In this document: positions 11,130 to 26,671 of the stretch, in pieces | Layout: each line of letters begins with the position of its first letter | Position numbering within the stretch: the stretch's first letter is position 1 | Assembly: GCF_014193425.1 (NCBI RefSeq) | Contig: NZ_JACHZG010000002.1 | Span: 1 to 64,000, forward strand | Direction of reading: 5' to 3' | Origin: Microlunatus antarcticus | Lineage (GTDB): Bacteria; Actinomycetota; Actinomycetes; Propionibacteriales; Propionibacteriaceae | Length of the DNA stretch: 64,000 nt | The notes under the pieces: generated by a model | Seen by the model: the letters and a program-made list of their open reading frames with translations, nothing else | The model's database searches: none | What the model was told of the DNA's origin: nothing | Position numbers and translations under genes: made by a program

Positions 11130-11926
11130 GCGCCGCGACCACGCTGACCGACGGGCTGATCGTCGCCAAGCGCAACCTCATCAAGATCCGCCGGGTGCCC
11201 GAGCTGCTGGTGTTCACCACGCTCTCGCCGATCATGTTCGTGCTGCTGTTCGCGTACGTCTTCGGCGGCGCGATCGCCGGCGGTGACCCGCAGCAGTACC
11301 GCGAGTTCCTGATGGCCGGGATCTTCGCGCAGACGGTGATCTTCGGCGCGACGACGACCGGCGCCGGCCTGGCCGACGACGTGCAGAAGGGCATCATCGA
11401 CCGCTTCCGGTCGCTGCCGATGGCCCCGTCCGCGGTGCTCACCGGGCGGACCCTCTCCGACGTCCTGAACAACGTGATCGTGCTCGTCGTGATGTCGCTG
11501 ACCGGGCTGCTGGTCGGCTGGCGGATCCGGACCTCCGTGGTGGAGGCCGCGGGCGGCTACCTCCTGCTGCTCCTGTTCGCGTACGCGATCTCCTGGGTGA
11601 TGGCGTACGTCGGTCTGCTGATCCCGAGCGTCGAGGTGCTCAACCAGGCGTCGTTCATCGTGATCTTCCCGCTGACGTTCCTGGCCAACACGTTCGTGCC
11701 GCTCGAGTCGTTGCCCGGCCCCCTGGAGACGTTCGCGGCCTGGAACCCGGTCTCCGCGATCACCCAGGCCGCGCGGGAGCTGTTCGGCAACACGGCCCTG
11801 GTGGCCCCGAGCGACCTGTGGCCGCTGCAGCACCCGGTGCTCTACACCCTGATCTGGGTCGTCATCATCCTCGCCGTGTTCGTCCCGCTGACGAACGTGC
11901 AGTACCGCCGGGCCGCCAGCCGCTGA
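11126..11926 (+). CDS. ABC-2 type permease (DrrB-like)
   Basis: A 266-aa inner-membrane protein with about six predicted transmembrane segments and the ABC-2 membrane domain. It carries the cytoplasmic QKGIIDRFRSLPMAPSAVL segment and the LTFLANTFVP.ESLPG motif typical of DrrB. It pairs with the preceding ATPase; the ATG at 11126 overlaps that gene's stop. The frame is open further upstream but that is a shadow of the ATPase gene. Substrate unknown. Confidence 0.92.
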   Translation: MSAATTLTDGLIVAKRNLIKIRRVPELLVFTTLSPIMFVLLFAYVFGGAIAGGDPQQYREFLMAGIFAQTVIFGATTTGAGLADDVQKGIIDRFRSLPMAPSAVLTGRTLSDVLNNVIVLVVMSLTGLLVGWRIRTSVVEAAGGYLLLLLFAYAISWVMAYVGLLIPSVEVLNQASFIVIFPLTFLANTFVPLESLPGPLETFAAWNPVSAITQAARELFGNTALVAPSDLWPLQHPVLYTLIWVVIILAVFVPLTNVQYRRAASR

Positions 11927-11943
11927 CTCGCTCCTGCGGGCGC

Positions 11944-12408
11944 TCAGTGGCCGCTGACGCGCTCGTAGCGCCCGCGGAGGAAGGGGACCGCCTCCTGGTC
12001 GCCCAGCGCGACGTCGATCGCGTACGCGAGCCGGCCGCCGTCGAGCTCGAAGCGGTGGTGCGCGCTCCCCCGCGGCGTCGCCCGGACCAGCTCCAGCGCC
12101 CCGCCGGCCCAGCGCCCGCGACCGGGCTCGGGCGCGTTCCCGAACGAGTCGAAGAGCCACCACCGGACGCCGGCGTCGTCGACCGCGCCGGCGTCACCCA
12201 GGAACACCCCGTGCGCCAGGAACTCAGCCCCGTCGTCGCGGACCTGGCGGTAGTCCTGGACGACGACGGTGCCGCCCAGGTCCAGCTTGAAGGTCAGCGC
12301 GGCCCGCGTCCGCGCGGCGGGCGCCCAGGGCGAGGCCGACTGCTCCTCGACCCCGGACCAGTTCCCGAGCAGGTCCCAGAACCGTTCGCCGAGGATCACG
12401 CGCACCAC
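11944..12408 (-). CDS. DUF1579-like conserved protein
   Basis: A 154-aa soluble protein without signal peptide. The start region ERFWDLLGNWSGVEEQ resembles the entry strand of DUF1579/lipocalin-like families, followed by alternating beta-strand segments and a terminal LRGRYERVSGH. Function unknown. It lies tail-to-tail with the DrrB-like gene, 17 bp apart. Several in-frame GTGs occur at the 5' end, so the start is uncertain. Confidence 0.6.
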   Translation of the reverse strand: MVRVILGERFWDLLGNWSGVEEQSASPWAPAARTRAALTFKLDLGGTVVVQDYRQVRDDGAEFLAHGVFLGDAGAVDDAGVRWWLFDSFGNAPEPGRGRWAGGALELVRATPRGSAHHRFELDGGRLAYAIDVALGDQEAVPFLRGRYERVSGH

Positions 12409-12430
12409 GCTAGCCAGGTCGTGGAACGCC

Positions 12431-12468
12431 CGAAGGGCGGGCCCGGCCGAAGCCGGACCCGCCCTTCG
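12431..12468 (-). terminator. rpoC terminator
   Basis: A long stem (12431-12447 with 12452-12468) with one G-U wobble on the minus strand and a UUCG tetraloop, 27 bp after the rpoC stop. Same architecture as the tuf terminator. Confidence 0.85.
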
Positions 12469-12495
12469 CGGTCTCTTGCGGTGGAGACGTACCGA

Positions 12496-16353
<3,858 letters not shown>

Positions 16354-16425
16354 GTTGTTGTCTCTCTATCTTTCGTTACGCGCATGGATCTCAGGTGGTG
16401 TGCGACTGGGTCGGGCCCGCCGACA

Positions 16426-16449
16426 GGCCCGGGGAACGTTCCCCGGGCC
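16426..16449 (-). other. Perfect 24-bp palindrome in the rpoB-rpoC gap
   Basis: A self-complementary block centred on AACGTT, with GGCCCGGGG/CCCCGGGCC flanks, about 20 bp after the rpoB stop. As RNA it would form a very GC-rich hairpin inside the rpoBC transcript. No T-tract follows, so attenuation or RNA processing is more plausible than full termination. Confidence 0.5.
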
Positions 16450-16467
16450 CGCCGGCGGGCGTCGACC

Positions 16468-19956
<3,489 letters not shown>

Positions 19957-20067
19957 CTGCTATGTCCTTCCGAGTGCTCTCGGTATGAGCGATACGCCCT
20001 CGCGCGCATGCCAACGGACCCGAGTCAAACCGAACCGGGTCGAAGGAGATGGCGAGGGCAAACCCCG

Positions 20068-20096
20068 AGGTTAGCCGCTCAGACCGGACAAGTCAA
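20068..20096 (-). promoter_or_regulatory. Candidate SigA-type rpoB promoter (proximal)
   Basis: On the minus strand: -35 TTGACT (20091-20096), 17-bp spacer, -10 TAACCT (20068-20073), about 110 bp upstream of the rpoB TTG start. Confidence 0.65.
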
Positions 20097-20150
20097 GGTC
20101 ACGGGAGCAGGCCAAGCCGAACCACACAAATCCTGCGCGGCTCGGGCAAG

Positions 20151-20178
20151 AGCATACCTGTCGGGGACGGCCTGACAA
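20151..20178 (-). promoter_or_regulatory. Candidate rpoB promoter (distal)
   Basis: On the minus strand: -35 TTGTCA (20173-20178), 16-bp spacer, -10 TATGCT (20151-20156). It fits the consensus slightly less well than the proximal promoter. Confidence 0.45.
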
Positions 20179-20309
20179 GGAGCGCCGCGAAAACACGCGG
20201 TGCGGTGTCGGAGCGGTCCGCGCACGAGAAAAATGCTGCCTCGCAACGAATTCTAGTCGGGCGCGGGAGGCGCTGCGCCCTCCTCCGCCCCCTCACCGTG
20301 TACGACCAC

Positions 20310-20426
20310 ACCGGTCTGAAGACGCCGACCGAGCCGGTCCAGTCGACGACGTCCGCCCGCACCGGTCTGAAGACGCCGTCGAAGCCGGCCCAGATGGAGC
20401 CGTACGCGCGCACCGGTCCGAAGACG
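20310..20426. repeat. 51-bp-phased short repeat, cluster 3 (three copies)
   Basis: ACCGGTCTGAAGACG at 20310 and 20361 and a one-base variant (ACCGGTCCGAAGACG) at 20412, exactly 51 bp apart, in the same orientation as cluster 2. Here the stretches between cores also resemble each other (both begin CCG..CGA.GCCGG.CCAG), so the cluster looks like a diverging 51-bp tandem repeat. It lies between the rplL terminator and the rpoB promoters. Confidence 0.9.
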
Positions 20427-20446
20427 CGGATCCGCTCCGGACGCGC

Positions 20447-20484
20447 CGAGGCCCGGCCCCTCCGGGTGGAGGGACCGGGCCTCG
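20447..20484 (-). terminator. rplL terminator
   Basis: A 17-bp stem with one G-U wobble (20447-20463 and 20468-20484) and a 4-nt loop, 42 bp after the rplL stop. It separates rplJL from rpoBC. Confidence 0.8.
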
Positions 20485-20525
20485 GTGCGCGTGCGCTGAG
20501 CTCCCCGGCAGGGCCGGGGATCAGA

Positions 20526-20915
20526 TCACTTGTAGGAGACGGTGGCGCCGGCAGCCTCGAGGGCAGCCTTGGCCTTGTCCGCGGTCTCCTTGGTGACCTT
20601 CTCCAGGACGGCCTTCGGCGCGGCCTCGACCAGGTCCTTGGCCTCCTTGAGGCCCAGGCTGGTGAGCGTCCGCACCTCCTTGATGACCTGGATCTTCTTG
20701 TCGCCGGCCGCCTCGAGGATGACGTCGACCTCGTCAGAGGCCTCCTCCTCCTCGACAGCGGCGCCGCCGCCGGCACCGGCCGGGGCCGCCGCAGCGACCG
20801 GGGCCGCCGCGGTGACGTTGAACGTGGTCTCGAACTCCTTCACGAACTCGCTGAGCTCGATCAGGGTGAGCTCCTTGAACGCGTCCAGGAGCTCGGAGGT
20901 GCTGAGCTTCGCCAT
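20526..20915 (-). CDS. rplL: 50S ribosomal protein L7/L12
   Basis: L7/L12, 129 aa, the stalk protein that recruits translational GTPases. N-terminal dimerisation helices are followed by an Ala/Gly-rich hinge (about residues 35-60) and the C-terminal domain [20 protein letters not shown]...[10 protein letters not shown]. It starts 15 bp after rplJ with a good AAGGA ribosome binding site and ends before a strong terminator. Confidence 0.98.
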   Translation of the reverse strand: MAKLSTSELLDAFKELTLIELSEFVKEFETTFNVTAAAPVAAAAPAGAGGGAAVEEEEASDEVDVILEAAGDKKIQVIKEVRTLTSLGLKEAKDLVEAAPKAVLEKVTKETADKAKAALEAAGATVSYK

Positions 20916-20930
20916 GGTGGCAGTCCTTCC

Positions 20931-21608
20931 TTAGTTTTCGTCCGCAGCCGGGGCTGCCGTGGTCTCGGCGGAGTCGTCCGCCAGGGGTGCAGCGGCTGCT
21001 GCGGTGTCGTCGGCCGCGGGTGCGGCCTCGATCGTGTCGGGCTCCGGATCGGTGCTCGGCGCAGGCGTGCCGGCCCCGGCGATGAGCGCCGGGTCCTCGG
21101 TGGCGGCCTGCTCCAGCGCGGCCAGCAGGCGGGCCGTCTGGGCGAGCGGCGCGGCGACCAGGCTGACGGCGTTCTGCAGGACTCCCTGCATGGCACCGAC
21201 GGCCTTGGCCAGGAGCACCTCGCGGGACTCCAGGTCGGCCAGCTGGCGGAACTCGTCCGCCGACATGGCCTTGCCGTCCAGGACGCCGCCCTTGATGATC
21301 AGGAGCGGGTTGGCCCGTGCGAAGTCACGCAGGCCCTTCGCGACGGCGACGGCGTCGCCCTCGATGAAGGCGATCGCGGTCGGCCCGCTGAGGAGCGGCT
21401 CGACGCCGGGGACCCCTGCCTGCCGCGCGGCGATCGTGGTGAGCGTGTTCTTCGACACGGCGTAGGTCGCGTCGTCACCGAGCGAACGGCGCAGGTCCTT
21501 CAGCGCCTTCACGGTGAGCCCGCGGTACTCGGTCAGCACGGCGCCGGACGAGCCCTGGAACTTCTCCGTGAGCTCGGCGACCGCGGCTGCCTTGTCAGGC
21601 CTCGCCAT
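20931..21608 (-). CDS. rplJ: 50S ribosomal protein L10 with extended C-terminus
   Basis: L10, 225 aa. It anchors L7/L12 dimers on the stalk base. The conserved region [18 protein letters not shown] to [12 protein letters not shown] covers about 175 residues, the usual length; the remaining 50 residues ([11 protein letters not shown]... to ADEN) are Ala/Pro/Asp-rich and probably disordered. Extended acidic L10 tails are known in actinobacteria. It is the first gene of rplJ-rplL. Confidence 0.97.
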   Translation of the reverse strand: MARPDKAAAVAELTEKFQGSSGAVLTEYRGLTVKALKDLRRSLGDDATYAVSKNTLTTIAARQAGVPGVEPLLSGPTAIAFIEGDAVAVAKGLRDFARANPLLIIKGGVLDGKAMSADEFRQLADLESREVLLAKAVGAMQGVLQNAVSLVAAPLAQTARLLAALEQAATEDPALIAGAGTPAPSTDPEPDTIEAAPAADDTAAAAAPLADDSAETTAAPAADEN

Positions 21609-22017
21609 GGGTCTCCTCTACTTCGTGAGCGCGCTACGGACGTAGCGCTTCCGAAGGACCCGACCCAGCGGCGGGAGGGACACGCGCGGGAAGCACGAGA
21701 GCGGGAGGCGAGCGGCACACAGACGTGCGTCCTGCTCGGGCCAGCTGGTCGAACTCACCTGCGCGGGTCCCCGTGTCACGGGATCTTCGGGCGCCCACGA
21801 GGGGCAGCCGACCAGCGGTCTTCGGTGAGCCCACCGTACCCGGGCGCCGAGCGCGCACCCAAATCCGCACCCCGGAACGTGTCACACCGAGCAAGTTCTC
21901 AGCGATGACCACGGCGTGTCGACTTGATCACGACGCCGTGATCTCTTCTCGGGCTCTTCACAGCCGTGTCTCAAGTTGATAACGTCCCGGCCTGTCGGCT
22001 TGATGAAGGAGTGAAGG
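21609..22017. other. 409-bp divergent intergenic region between rplJ and the NlpC/P60 gene
   Basis: The minus side should hold the rplJ promoter and the long leader that usually carries the L10 autoregulatory RNA; a tight 8-bp hairpin (21631-21648) lies just before the rplJ ribosome binding site. Toward the plus-strand gene two mutually exclusive inverted repeats occur: CACGGCGT (21910-21917) with ACGCCGTG (21933-21940), and GATCACG (21926-21932) with CGTGATC (21937-21943). No open frame is convincing. Confidence 0.55.
21833..21862 (-). promoter_or_regulatory. Candidate rplJ promoter
   Basis: On the minus strand: -35 TTGGGT (21857-21862), 18-bp spacer, -10 TACGGT (21833-21838), about 225 bp before rplJ. 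The fit is moderate and no competing site was clearly better. Confidence 0.35.
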
Positions 22018-22959
22018 ATGAGATCTCTGCTCACGCGAGTGGCAGTCGGAACCGCTGTGGCGGCCGTGTCGCTCGGGGCTCTGGTCGGCACCGCCGCGCC
22101 CGCCTCGGCCGCCGGGTGCACGACGAAGTTCGACACCTACGCGACCGTCAAGGTGGGCAAGACGGGCAGCAAGGCCCGCGCGGTCGAGTGCCTCCTGCAC
22201 CAGGCCGGCTACGCGACGAGCCAGAACAGCTCGTTCTCGGCGACGGACGCGAAGAAGCTCAAGGCGTTCCAGAAGAAGCACGCGATCAAGGCCACGGGCC
22301 AGACGAACGGTTCCACCTGGGCCGCGCTGATCGCCCAGGGCTCGACCCCGGCGCTGGAGCACGGCGACACGGGCGCGAGCGTCCGGCGCCTGCAGCTGTC
22401 GCTGCGGGCGCTCGGTCACGCCGAGCTGCCGGGCACCACGCTCTACGGCGACCTCACGCGCGCGGCGGTGAAGGACCTGCAGGCGAAGGTCGGGCTCGCG
22501 GTCACGGGCACCGTCTCCGCCGCCGAGTGGGCGGCGCTGCAGGCGGGCGGCCAGGCCGGCTCGGGCGGTGGCGTCCCTGTCCCCGTCCCGGTCCCGGCTC
22601 CGGCGCCGACCTCCCCGGGCGAGACCGCTCTGGCCTTCGCCAAGGAGCAGCTCGGCGAGAAGTACAAGTACGCCGCCGCCGGGCCCGACAAGTGGGACTG
22701 CTCGGGCCTCACGATGAAGGCGTGGGCCGAGGCAGGGGTCACGCTGCCGCACAACTCTGCTGCCCAGTACAAGATCGGCAAGAAGGTCAAGAAGGCCGAC
22801 CTGCAGCCCGGCGACCTCGTCTTCTTCTACGACGGTCCGTCCCACGTCGGCATCTACGCCGGTGACGGCCAGATCATCCACGCGCCGAAGCCCGGCAAGA
22901 CGGTCACCTACATCAAGGTCTCGTCCATGCCGTGGAAGGGCGCCCGCCGCCCCGGCTGA
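22018..22959 (+). CDS. Secreted NlpC/P60 peptidoglycan hydrolase with two peptidoglycan-binding domains
   Basis: A 313-aa exported protein. A Sec signal peptide covers residues 1-32 (cleavage near ASAAG). Two PG_binding_1 domains lie at about 45-100 and 115-175 (GSKARAVECLLHQAGY; GASVRRLQLSLRALG), followed by a Pro/Val linker and an NlpC/P60 domain at about 200-300. The catalytic residues are visible: C228 in WDCSGL, H276 in SHVGIY, H288 in IIHAP. It should cleave peptide stems of the cell wall. GGAGTGAAGG precedes the ATG. It is transcribed divergently from rplJ and possibly controlled by the alternative hairpins upstream. Confidence 0.95.
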   Translation: MRSLLTRVAVGTAVAAVSLGALVGTAAPASAAGCTTKFDTYATVKVGKTGSKARAVECLLHQAGYATSQNSSFSATDAKKLKAFQKKHAIKATGQTNGSTWAALIAQGSTPALEHGDTGASVRRLQLSLRALGHAELPGTTLYGDLTRAAVKDLQAKVGLAVTGTVSAAEWAALQAGGQAGSGGGVPVPVPVPAPAPTSPGETALAFAKEQLGEKYKYAAAGPDKWDCSGLTMKAWAEAGVTLPHNSAAQYKIGKKVKKADLQPGDLVFFYDGPSHVGIYAGDGQIIHAPKPGKTVTYIKVSSMPWKGARRPG

Positions 22960-23018
22960 GGTCGGGCGGCAGCCGTACGTGCCCTGAGGCGTCCGCGAAC
23001 ATCCGGCAGAGTAGCGGC

Positions 23019-23540
23019 GTGAGCACCTCCGACGCCGCCGTCCCCCGCCCGACCGTTACCGTCCGCCCCGGTCGGGAGTCCCACGTAGCGGCGGTCGTGG
23101 AGATGGTGCGGGAGCTGGCCGCGTACGAGCGGGCCGCCGACCAGGTGCATCTCACCGCGGAGCAGCTGCACCGCGCGGTCTTCACCGGAGCGGCGCCCGA
23201 CGGGAGCCCGGCGGCGTACCTGCTGGTGGCCGAGGTGGACGGCGAGGCGGTCGGCTTCGCCCTGTGGTTCCTGAGCTTCTCCACCTGGGAGGGCGTGCAC
23301 GGGATCTACCTGGAGGACCTCTACGTCAAGGCCGACAGGCGCGGGACCGGGGCCGGACGGGCCCTCCTGACCGAGCTGGCCCGCATCGCCCGCGACCGTG
23401 GCTACGCCCGCGTCGAGTGGGCGGTCCTGAACTGGAACGAACCCGCCATCGGCTTCTACCGCCGGATCGGGGCGACGCCGATGGACGACTGGACGACCTA
23501 CCGGTTGACCGGCTCGGCGCTGGAGTCGCTCGCCCGCTGA
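23019..23540 (+). CDS. GNAT family N-acetyltransferase
   Basis: A 173-aa acetyl-CoA-dependent acyltransferase. The acetyl-CoA loop region is GIYLEDLYVKADRRGTGAGR, and VLNWNEPAIGFYRRIGATPM is typical of the diamine acetyltransferase-like branch, so a polyamine or amino-group substrate is possible. The GTG at 23019 starts just before the conserved domain; the longer open frame from 22932 begins inside the preceding gene. Its 3' end overlaps the convergent MFS gene by 43 bp. Confidence 0.85.
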   Translation: MSTSDAAVPRPTVTVRPGRESHVAAVVEMVRELAAYERAADQVHLTAEQLHRAVFTGAAPDGSPAAYLLVAEVDGEAVGFALWFLSFSTWEGVHGIYLEDLYVKADRRGTGAGRALLTELARIARDRGYARVEWAVLNWNEPAIGFYRRIGATPMDDWTTYRLTGSALESLAR

Positions 23541-24931
23541 ACCCGGGCTTCCCGCCCGAGCCCGAACCAGCTGACGACCGCGCCGACGAGCACGGCACCG
23601 GCCCCGATCAGCATGGCCGTCGGGAAGCCCTGCTGCAGGGCGGACGGGTCGCTGGTGGTCGCCTTCGACAGCCCGGCCAGGGACGGCACGACGGCGACCG
23701 CGAGGAGTCCGGCGGTGCGCGCGACGGCGTTGTTCACCCCGGAGGCCGCGCCGGACAGCTGCTCGGGCGCGGCGGCGAGCACGGTCGCGGTCAGCGGGGC
23801 GACCGTCAGCGACATCCCGAGCCCGAGCAGGACCGCCGACGGGGCGACGTCGGTGAGCCAGCGCGCGTCCGGCCCGATCCGCGTGGCCAGCGCGAACGAC
23901 GCGGCCGCCAGCAGGATGCCCGCGGTCATGAGCACGCGGGGTCCGGTTCGCGAGGCCAGACCGCCGACCCGCGAGGACAGCAGGAGCATGAGCACCGTCG
24001 CCGGCAGCATCGCCGTCCCGGCCGCCAGCGGGGACCACCCGGCCACCACCTGCAGCTGCAGGATCACCAGGAAGCCGTAGACGCCGAGGGCGCCGTAGAC
24101 GAAGAACGTGGCGACGTTGGTCGCGGAGAACACGCGGTTCTTGAAGATCTCGAGCGGGACGAGCGGGTGGCTGCTGCGCTGCTCGACCACCACGAACACG
24201 ACGCCGGCGGCGACCCCGCCCACCCCGGCGAGCACGACCGGCCACGTCCAGCCGCGCGCACCCGCCTCGGTCAGCGACCAGGTGAGACCGGTCAGCGAGG
24301 CGACGATCGCGAGCGTCCCGACGAGGTCCAGCCTCTTGACCGCGTCGCGGGTGTCCCGCGACTCCGGGACGTGCCGGAGCGTGCCGTAGAGGACCACCGC
24401 GGCGATCGGCAGGTTCACGAGGAACACCAGCCGCCAGTCCACCGCCACCAGCCAGCCCCCCAGGAACGGTCCGACCGCGCCCGACAGCCCGCTCAGCCCG
24501 GCCCACGTCCCCACGGCGCGCGGCTGGTCCTCCGACGCGAAGACCGACGAGATGATGGACAGGCTGCCGGGGGTCAGCAGCGCGCCGCCGATGCCCTGCA
24601 GCGCCCGCGCCGCGATCAGCACCTCGGTCGACGGGCTGAGCGCGCACAGCGCGGAGGCGACGGCGAACCACACCACCCCGACCAGGAAGACCCGACGCCG
24701 GCCGAGCCGGTCGCCGAGGACGCCGCCCAGCAGGATCAAGGCGGCCAGCGTCAGCGTGTACGCGTTGGTGATCCACTGCAGGGCGGTGAAGCCCGCGTCG
24801 AAGTCGTCGCCGATCTGTGCCAGGGCCACGTTGACGACCGTGGAGTCGAGGAAGGCCATGCCCGACCCCGCGATCGTCGCGGCGAGCACCCAGCGTCCCT
24901 GGGCCGTTCCGAGCCGCACGGACGGGGCCAC
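23498..24931 (-). CDS. MFS transporter, DHA2 (EmrB/QacA) family
   Basis: A 477-aa inner-membrane protein of the 14-TM drug:H+ antiporter group. It has the early FLDSTVVNVALAQIGDDF motif, GDRLGRRRVFLVG (motif A) and QGIGGALLTPGSL (motif C), all diagnostic of this family. It should export hydrophobic or cationic compounds; the specific substrate is unknown and no adjacent TetR-type regulator is present. GTG at 24931 follows a GAGGTG ribosome binding site. Its 3' end overlaps the GNAT gene in a convergent arrangement. Confidence 0.92.
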   Translation of the reverse strand: MAPSVRLGTAQGRWVLAATIAGSGMAFLDSTVVNVALAQIGDDFDAGFTALQWITNAYTLTLAALILLGGVLGDRLGRRRVFLVGVVWFAVASALCALSPSTEVLIAARALQGIGGALLTPGSLSIISSVFASEDQPRAVGTWAGLSGLSGAVGPFLGGWLVAVDWRLVFLVNLPIAAVVLYGTLRHVPESRDTRDAVKRLDLVGTLAIVASLTGLTWSLTEAGARGWTWPVVLAGVGGVAAGVVFVVVEQRSSHPLVPLEIFKNRVFSATNVATFFVYGALGVYGFLVILQLQVVAGWSPLAAGTAMLPATVLMLLLSSRVGGLASRTGPRVLMTAGILLAAASFALATRIGPDARWLTDVAPSAVLLGLGMSLTVAPLTATVLAAAPEQLSGAASGVNNAVARTAGLLAVAVVPSLAGLSKATTSDPSALQQGFPTAMLIGAGAVLVGAVVSWFGLGREARVQRASDSSAEPVNR

Positions 24932-24977
24932 GAGGTCACCTCTCTGGCCGCTCCGCGCGCCGCTCGGCTGAGCTGCG

Positions 24978-25790
24978 CTACTCGGCGAACCGGACGAGGG
25001 AGACCGTACCGCCGACGGCGAGGACGAAACCCAGCACGGCCACCGGACCCAGGCCGGGCAGCACGCCGTCGCCGAACAGCCACAGGCCCAGCAGCGACGG
25101 GACGAGGAGCTCGAGCATGAAGGTCACCGCGGTGACGGTGGTGACGTCGCCGCGCTGCAGCGCCAGCGCGAAGAAGACCGTGCCGAGCACCCCCTGCACG
25201 ACGACCGTCCACACCAGCGGGTGGGCCAGGGCGGCCCAGGTCAACGGCTCGGCCGAGAACGCCCGGGAGGCGAGCGCGACGCCGGTCCAGGCCAGACCCG
25301 CCGCGGCGGCGAGCACCGCGGCGGCGGGACGACCCCGCAGGCGGAGGCCGACGAGACCCAGGGCGACCGGGACGACGGTGGCGCCCAGCAGGACCCACTG
25401 GCCCGGCAGGGCCAGCGGAGCCGCCGGTCGCGGGTCGGCCGTGACGCAGAGGAGGACCAGCCCGGCGCCGAGCGCGCCGAGCGAGGCCCAGTCCTTGCCG
25501 CCCAGCCGCTGCCCGCGGAAGGCGGCGATCACGGCCGTCACGCCGACGCTGCCGACGAGGATCGACTGGACCAGGAACAGCGGGAGGCGCTGCAGGGCGA
25601 CGACGTTCGCGAGGAACGCGACCCCGTCCAGCCCGAGGCCGAGCAGGTACGGCAGCTGCCGCAGGATCCGGGTGACCCCGCCCAGGCCGGTGACCTCGGC
25701 GGTCTGCCGGGCCCCGACGGACTGCAGGACCGAGCCGACCCCGTACCCCAGGAGCGCGACGAAGGCCGCGACCCAGCTCAGTGCGAGCAA
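24978..25790 (-). CDS. DMT-superfamily-like integral membrane protein
   Basis: A 270-aa protein with nine or ten hydrophobic segments in the EamA-like pattern. It contains LQRLPLFLVQSILVGSVGVTA and a late QRGDVTTVTAVTFMLELLVPSLLG, as in actinobacterial proteins annotated only as membrane proteins of this superfamily. Transport role unknown. It begins 42 bp after the rplA stop and could be read through from the rplKA operon. TTG at 25790 is the apparent start. Confidence 0.65.
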   Translation of the reverse strand: MLALSWVAAFVALLGYGVGSVLQSVGARQTAEVTGLGGVTRILRQLPYLLGLGLDGVAFLANVVALQRLPLFLVQSILVGSVGVTAVIAAFRGQRLGGKDWASLGALGAGLVLLCVTADPRPAAPLALPGQWVLLGATVVPVALGLVGLRLRGRPAAAVLAAAAGLAWTGVALASRAFSAEPLTWAALAHPLVWTVVVQGVLGTVFFALALQRGDVTTVTAVTFMLELLVPSLLGLWLFGDGVLPGLGPVAVLGFVLAVGGTVSLVRFAE

Positions 25791-25832
25791 GGTGCGGCCT
25801 TCGACGTGGAGATGATGCGGAGGAGCCGAGGG

Positions 25833-26537
25833 CTACTGCTCGCCGTCCACCTTGACCTTGGCCGGGTCGACCGGGACGCCCGGGCCCATCGTGGTCGAGA
25901 AGGTGATCTTGCGGATGTAGCGGCCCTTGGACGCGCTCGGCTTGAGCCGGAGCACCTCGTCGAGCGCGGCGAAGTAGTTCTCCTGCAGCTGCTCCTGGGA
26001 GAAGGAGGCCTTGCCGATGATGAAGTGCAGGTTCGAGTGCCGGTCGGCCCGGAACTCGATCTTGCCGCCCTTGATGTCGGTCACGGCCTTGGCCACGTCG
26101 ACGGTCACGGTGCCCGTCTTCGGGTTCGGCATCAGACCGCGCGGGCCGAGGACGCGGCCCAGCCGGCCGACCTTGCCCATGAGGTCCGGCGTGGCGACGA
26201 CCGCGTCGAAGTCCAGGTAGCCACCGGCGACCTTGGCGATCAGCTCGTCCGAGCCGACCTCGTCGGCGCCGGCGTCGAGCGCCTGCTGCGCCCGGTCACC
26301 CGTCGCGAAGACGAGGACCTTGGCGGTCTTGCCGGTGCCGTTCGGCAGGTTGACGGTGCCGCGCACCATCTGGTCCGCCTTGCGGGTGTCGATGCCCAGC
26401 CGCATCGACACGTCGACCGTCTCGTCGAACTTCGCCTTGGCGTTCGCCTTCGTGAACTCCAGCGCCTCGACGGGCCCGTAGAGCTTGTCGGCGTCGACCT
26501 TCTCGGCGACCTCGTTGTAAGCCTTGCTGCGCTTCAT
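25833..26537 (-). CDS. rplA: 50S ribosomal protein L1
   Basis: L1, 234 aa, forms the mobile L1 stalk at the E site and represses its own operon in many bacteria. It has the conserved [19 protein letters not shown] and [26 protein letters not shown] segments. It follows rplK after a 134-bp gap containing a long stem-loop. Confidence 0.98.
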   Translation of the reverse strand: MKRSKAYNEVAEKVDADKLYGPVEALEFTKANAKAKFDETVDVSMRLGIDTRKADQMVRGTVNLPNGTGKTAKVLVFATGDRAQQALDAGADEVGSDELIAKVAGGYLDFDAVVATPDLMGKVGRLGRVLGPRGLMPNPKTGTVTVDVAKAVTDIKGGKIEFRADRHSNLHFIIGKASFSQEQLQENYFAALDEVLRLKPSASKGRYIRKITFSTTMGPGVPVDPAKVKVDGEQ

Positions 26538-26605
26538 GTCTGGTTCCTTTCACCAGTTGTGGTCAGAGCCGCGCGACTCCCCCACGTCCTTCTTGGGTCA
26601 GTGCA

Positions 26606-26664
26606 GAAAGTGGTCGATCCGGCGCCGTTCTGAGGCTCAGGACGGGGTACAGGCGACCACTTTC
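26606..26664 (-). other. Long stem-loop between rplK and rplA
   Basis: A perfect 11-bp stem (GAAAGTGGTCG 26606-26616 with CGACCACTTTC 26654-26664) encloses a second stem of about 10 bp with one mismatch (from 26625 to 26645). There is no T-tract. It lies immediately after the rplK stop; a place for L1-dependent regulation, attenuation or mRNA cleavage. Confidence 0.55.
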
Positions 26665-26671
26665 AGTGGTG

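Larger units (their letters stand above)
19957..20525. other. 569-bp gene-free region between rplL and rpoB
   Basis: Holds, from the rplL side: the rplL terminator (20447-20484), the third cluster of the 51-bp-phased repeat (20310-20426), two candidate rpoB promoters (20151-20178 and 20068-20096) and a rpoB leader of about 100 nt. No open frame with protein-like features was seen. Confidence 0.7.

Noticed and set aside
16426-16449. Palindrome between rpoB and rpoC as the end of the rpoB transcript
   Set aside because: No T-tract, and rpoC follows closely with no separate promoter visible; a full terminator here would be implausible.
20310-20426. Reading the 51-bp repeat as a 17-residue coding repeat (phrases like RLQTGAD or VFRPVR appear)
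   Set aside because: 51 is divisible by three, so any frame repeats by chance; different clusters would use different frames, one spacing is 52 bp, and no start or ribosome binding site fits.
23498-23540. Frameshift or mis-assembly because GNAT and MFS genes overlap
   Set aside because: Convergent genes with short 3' overlaps are normal, and both proteins are complete to the family's usual ends.
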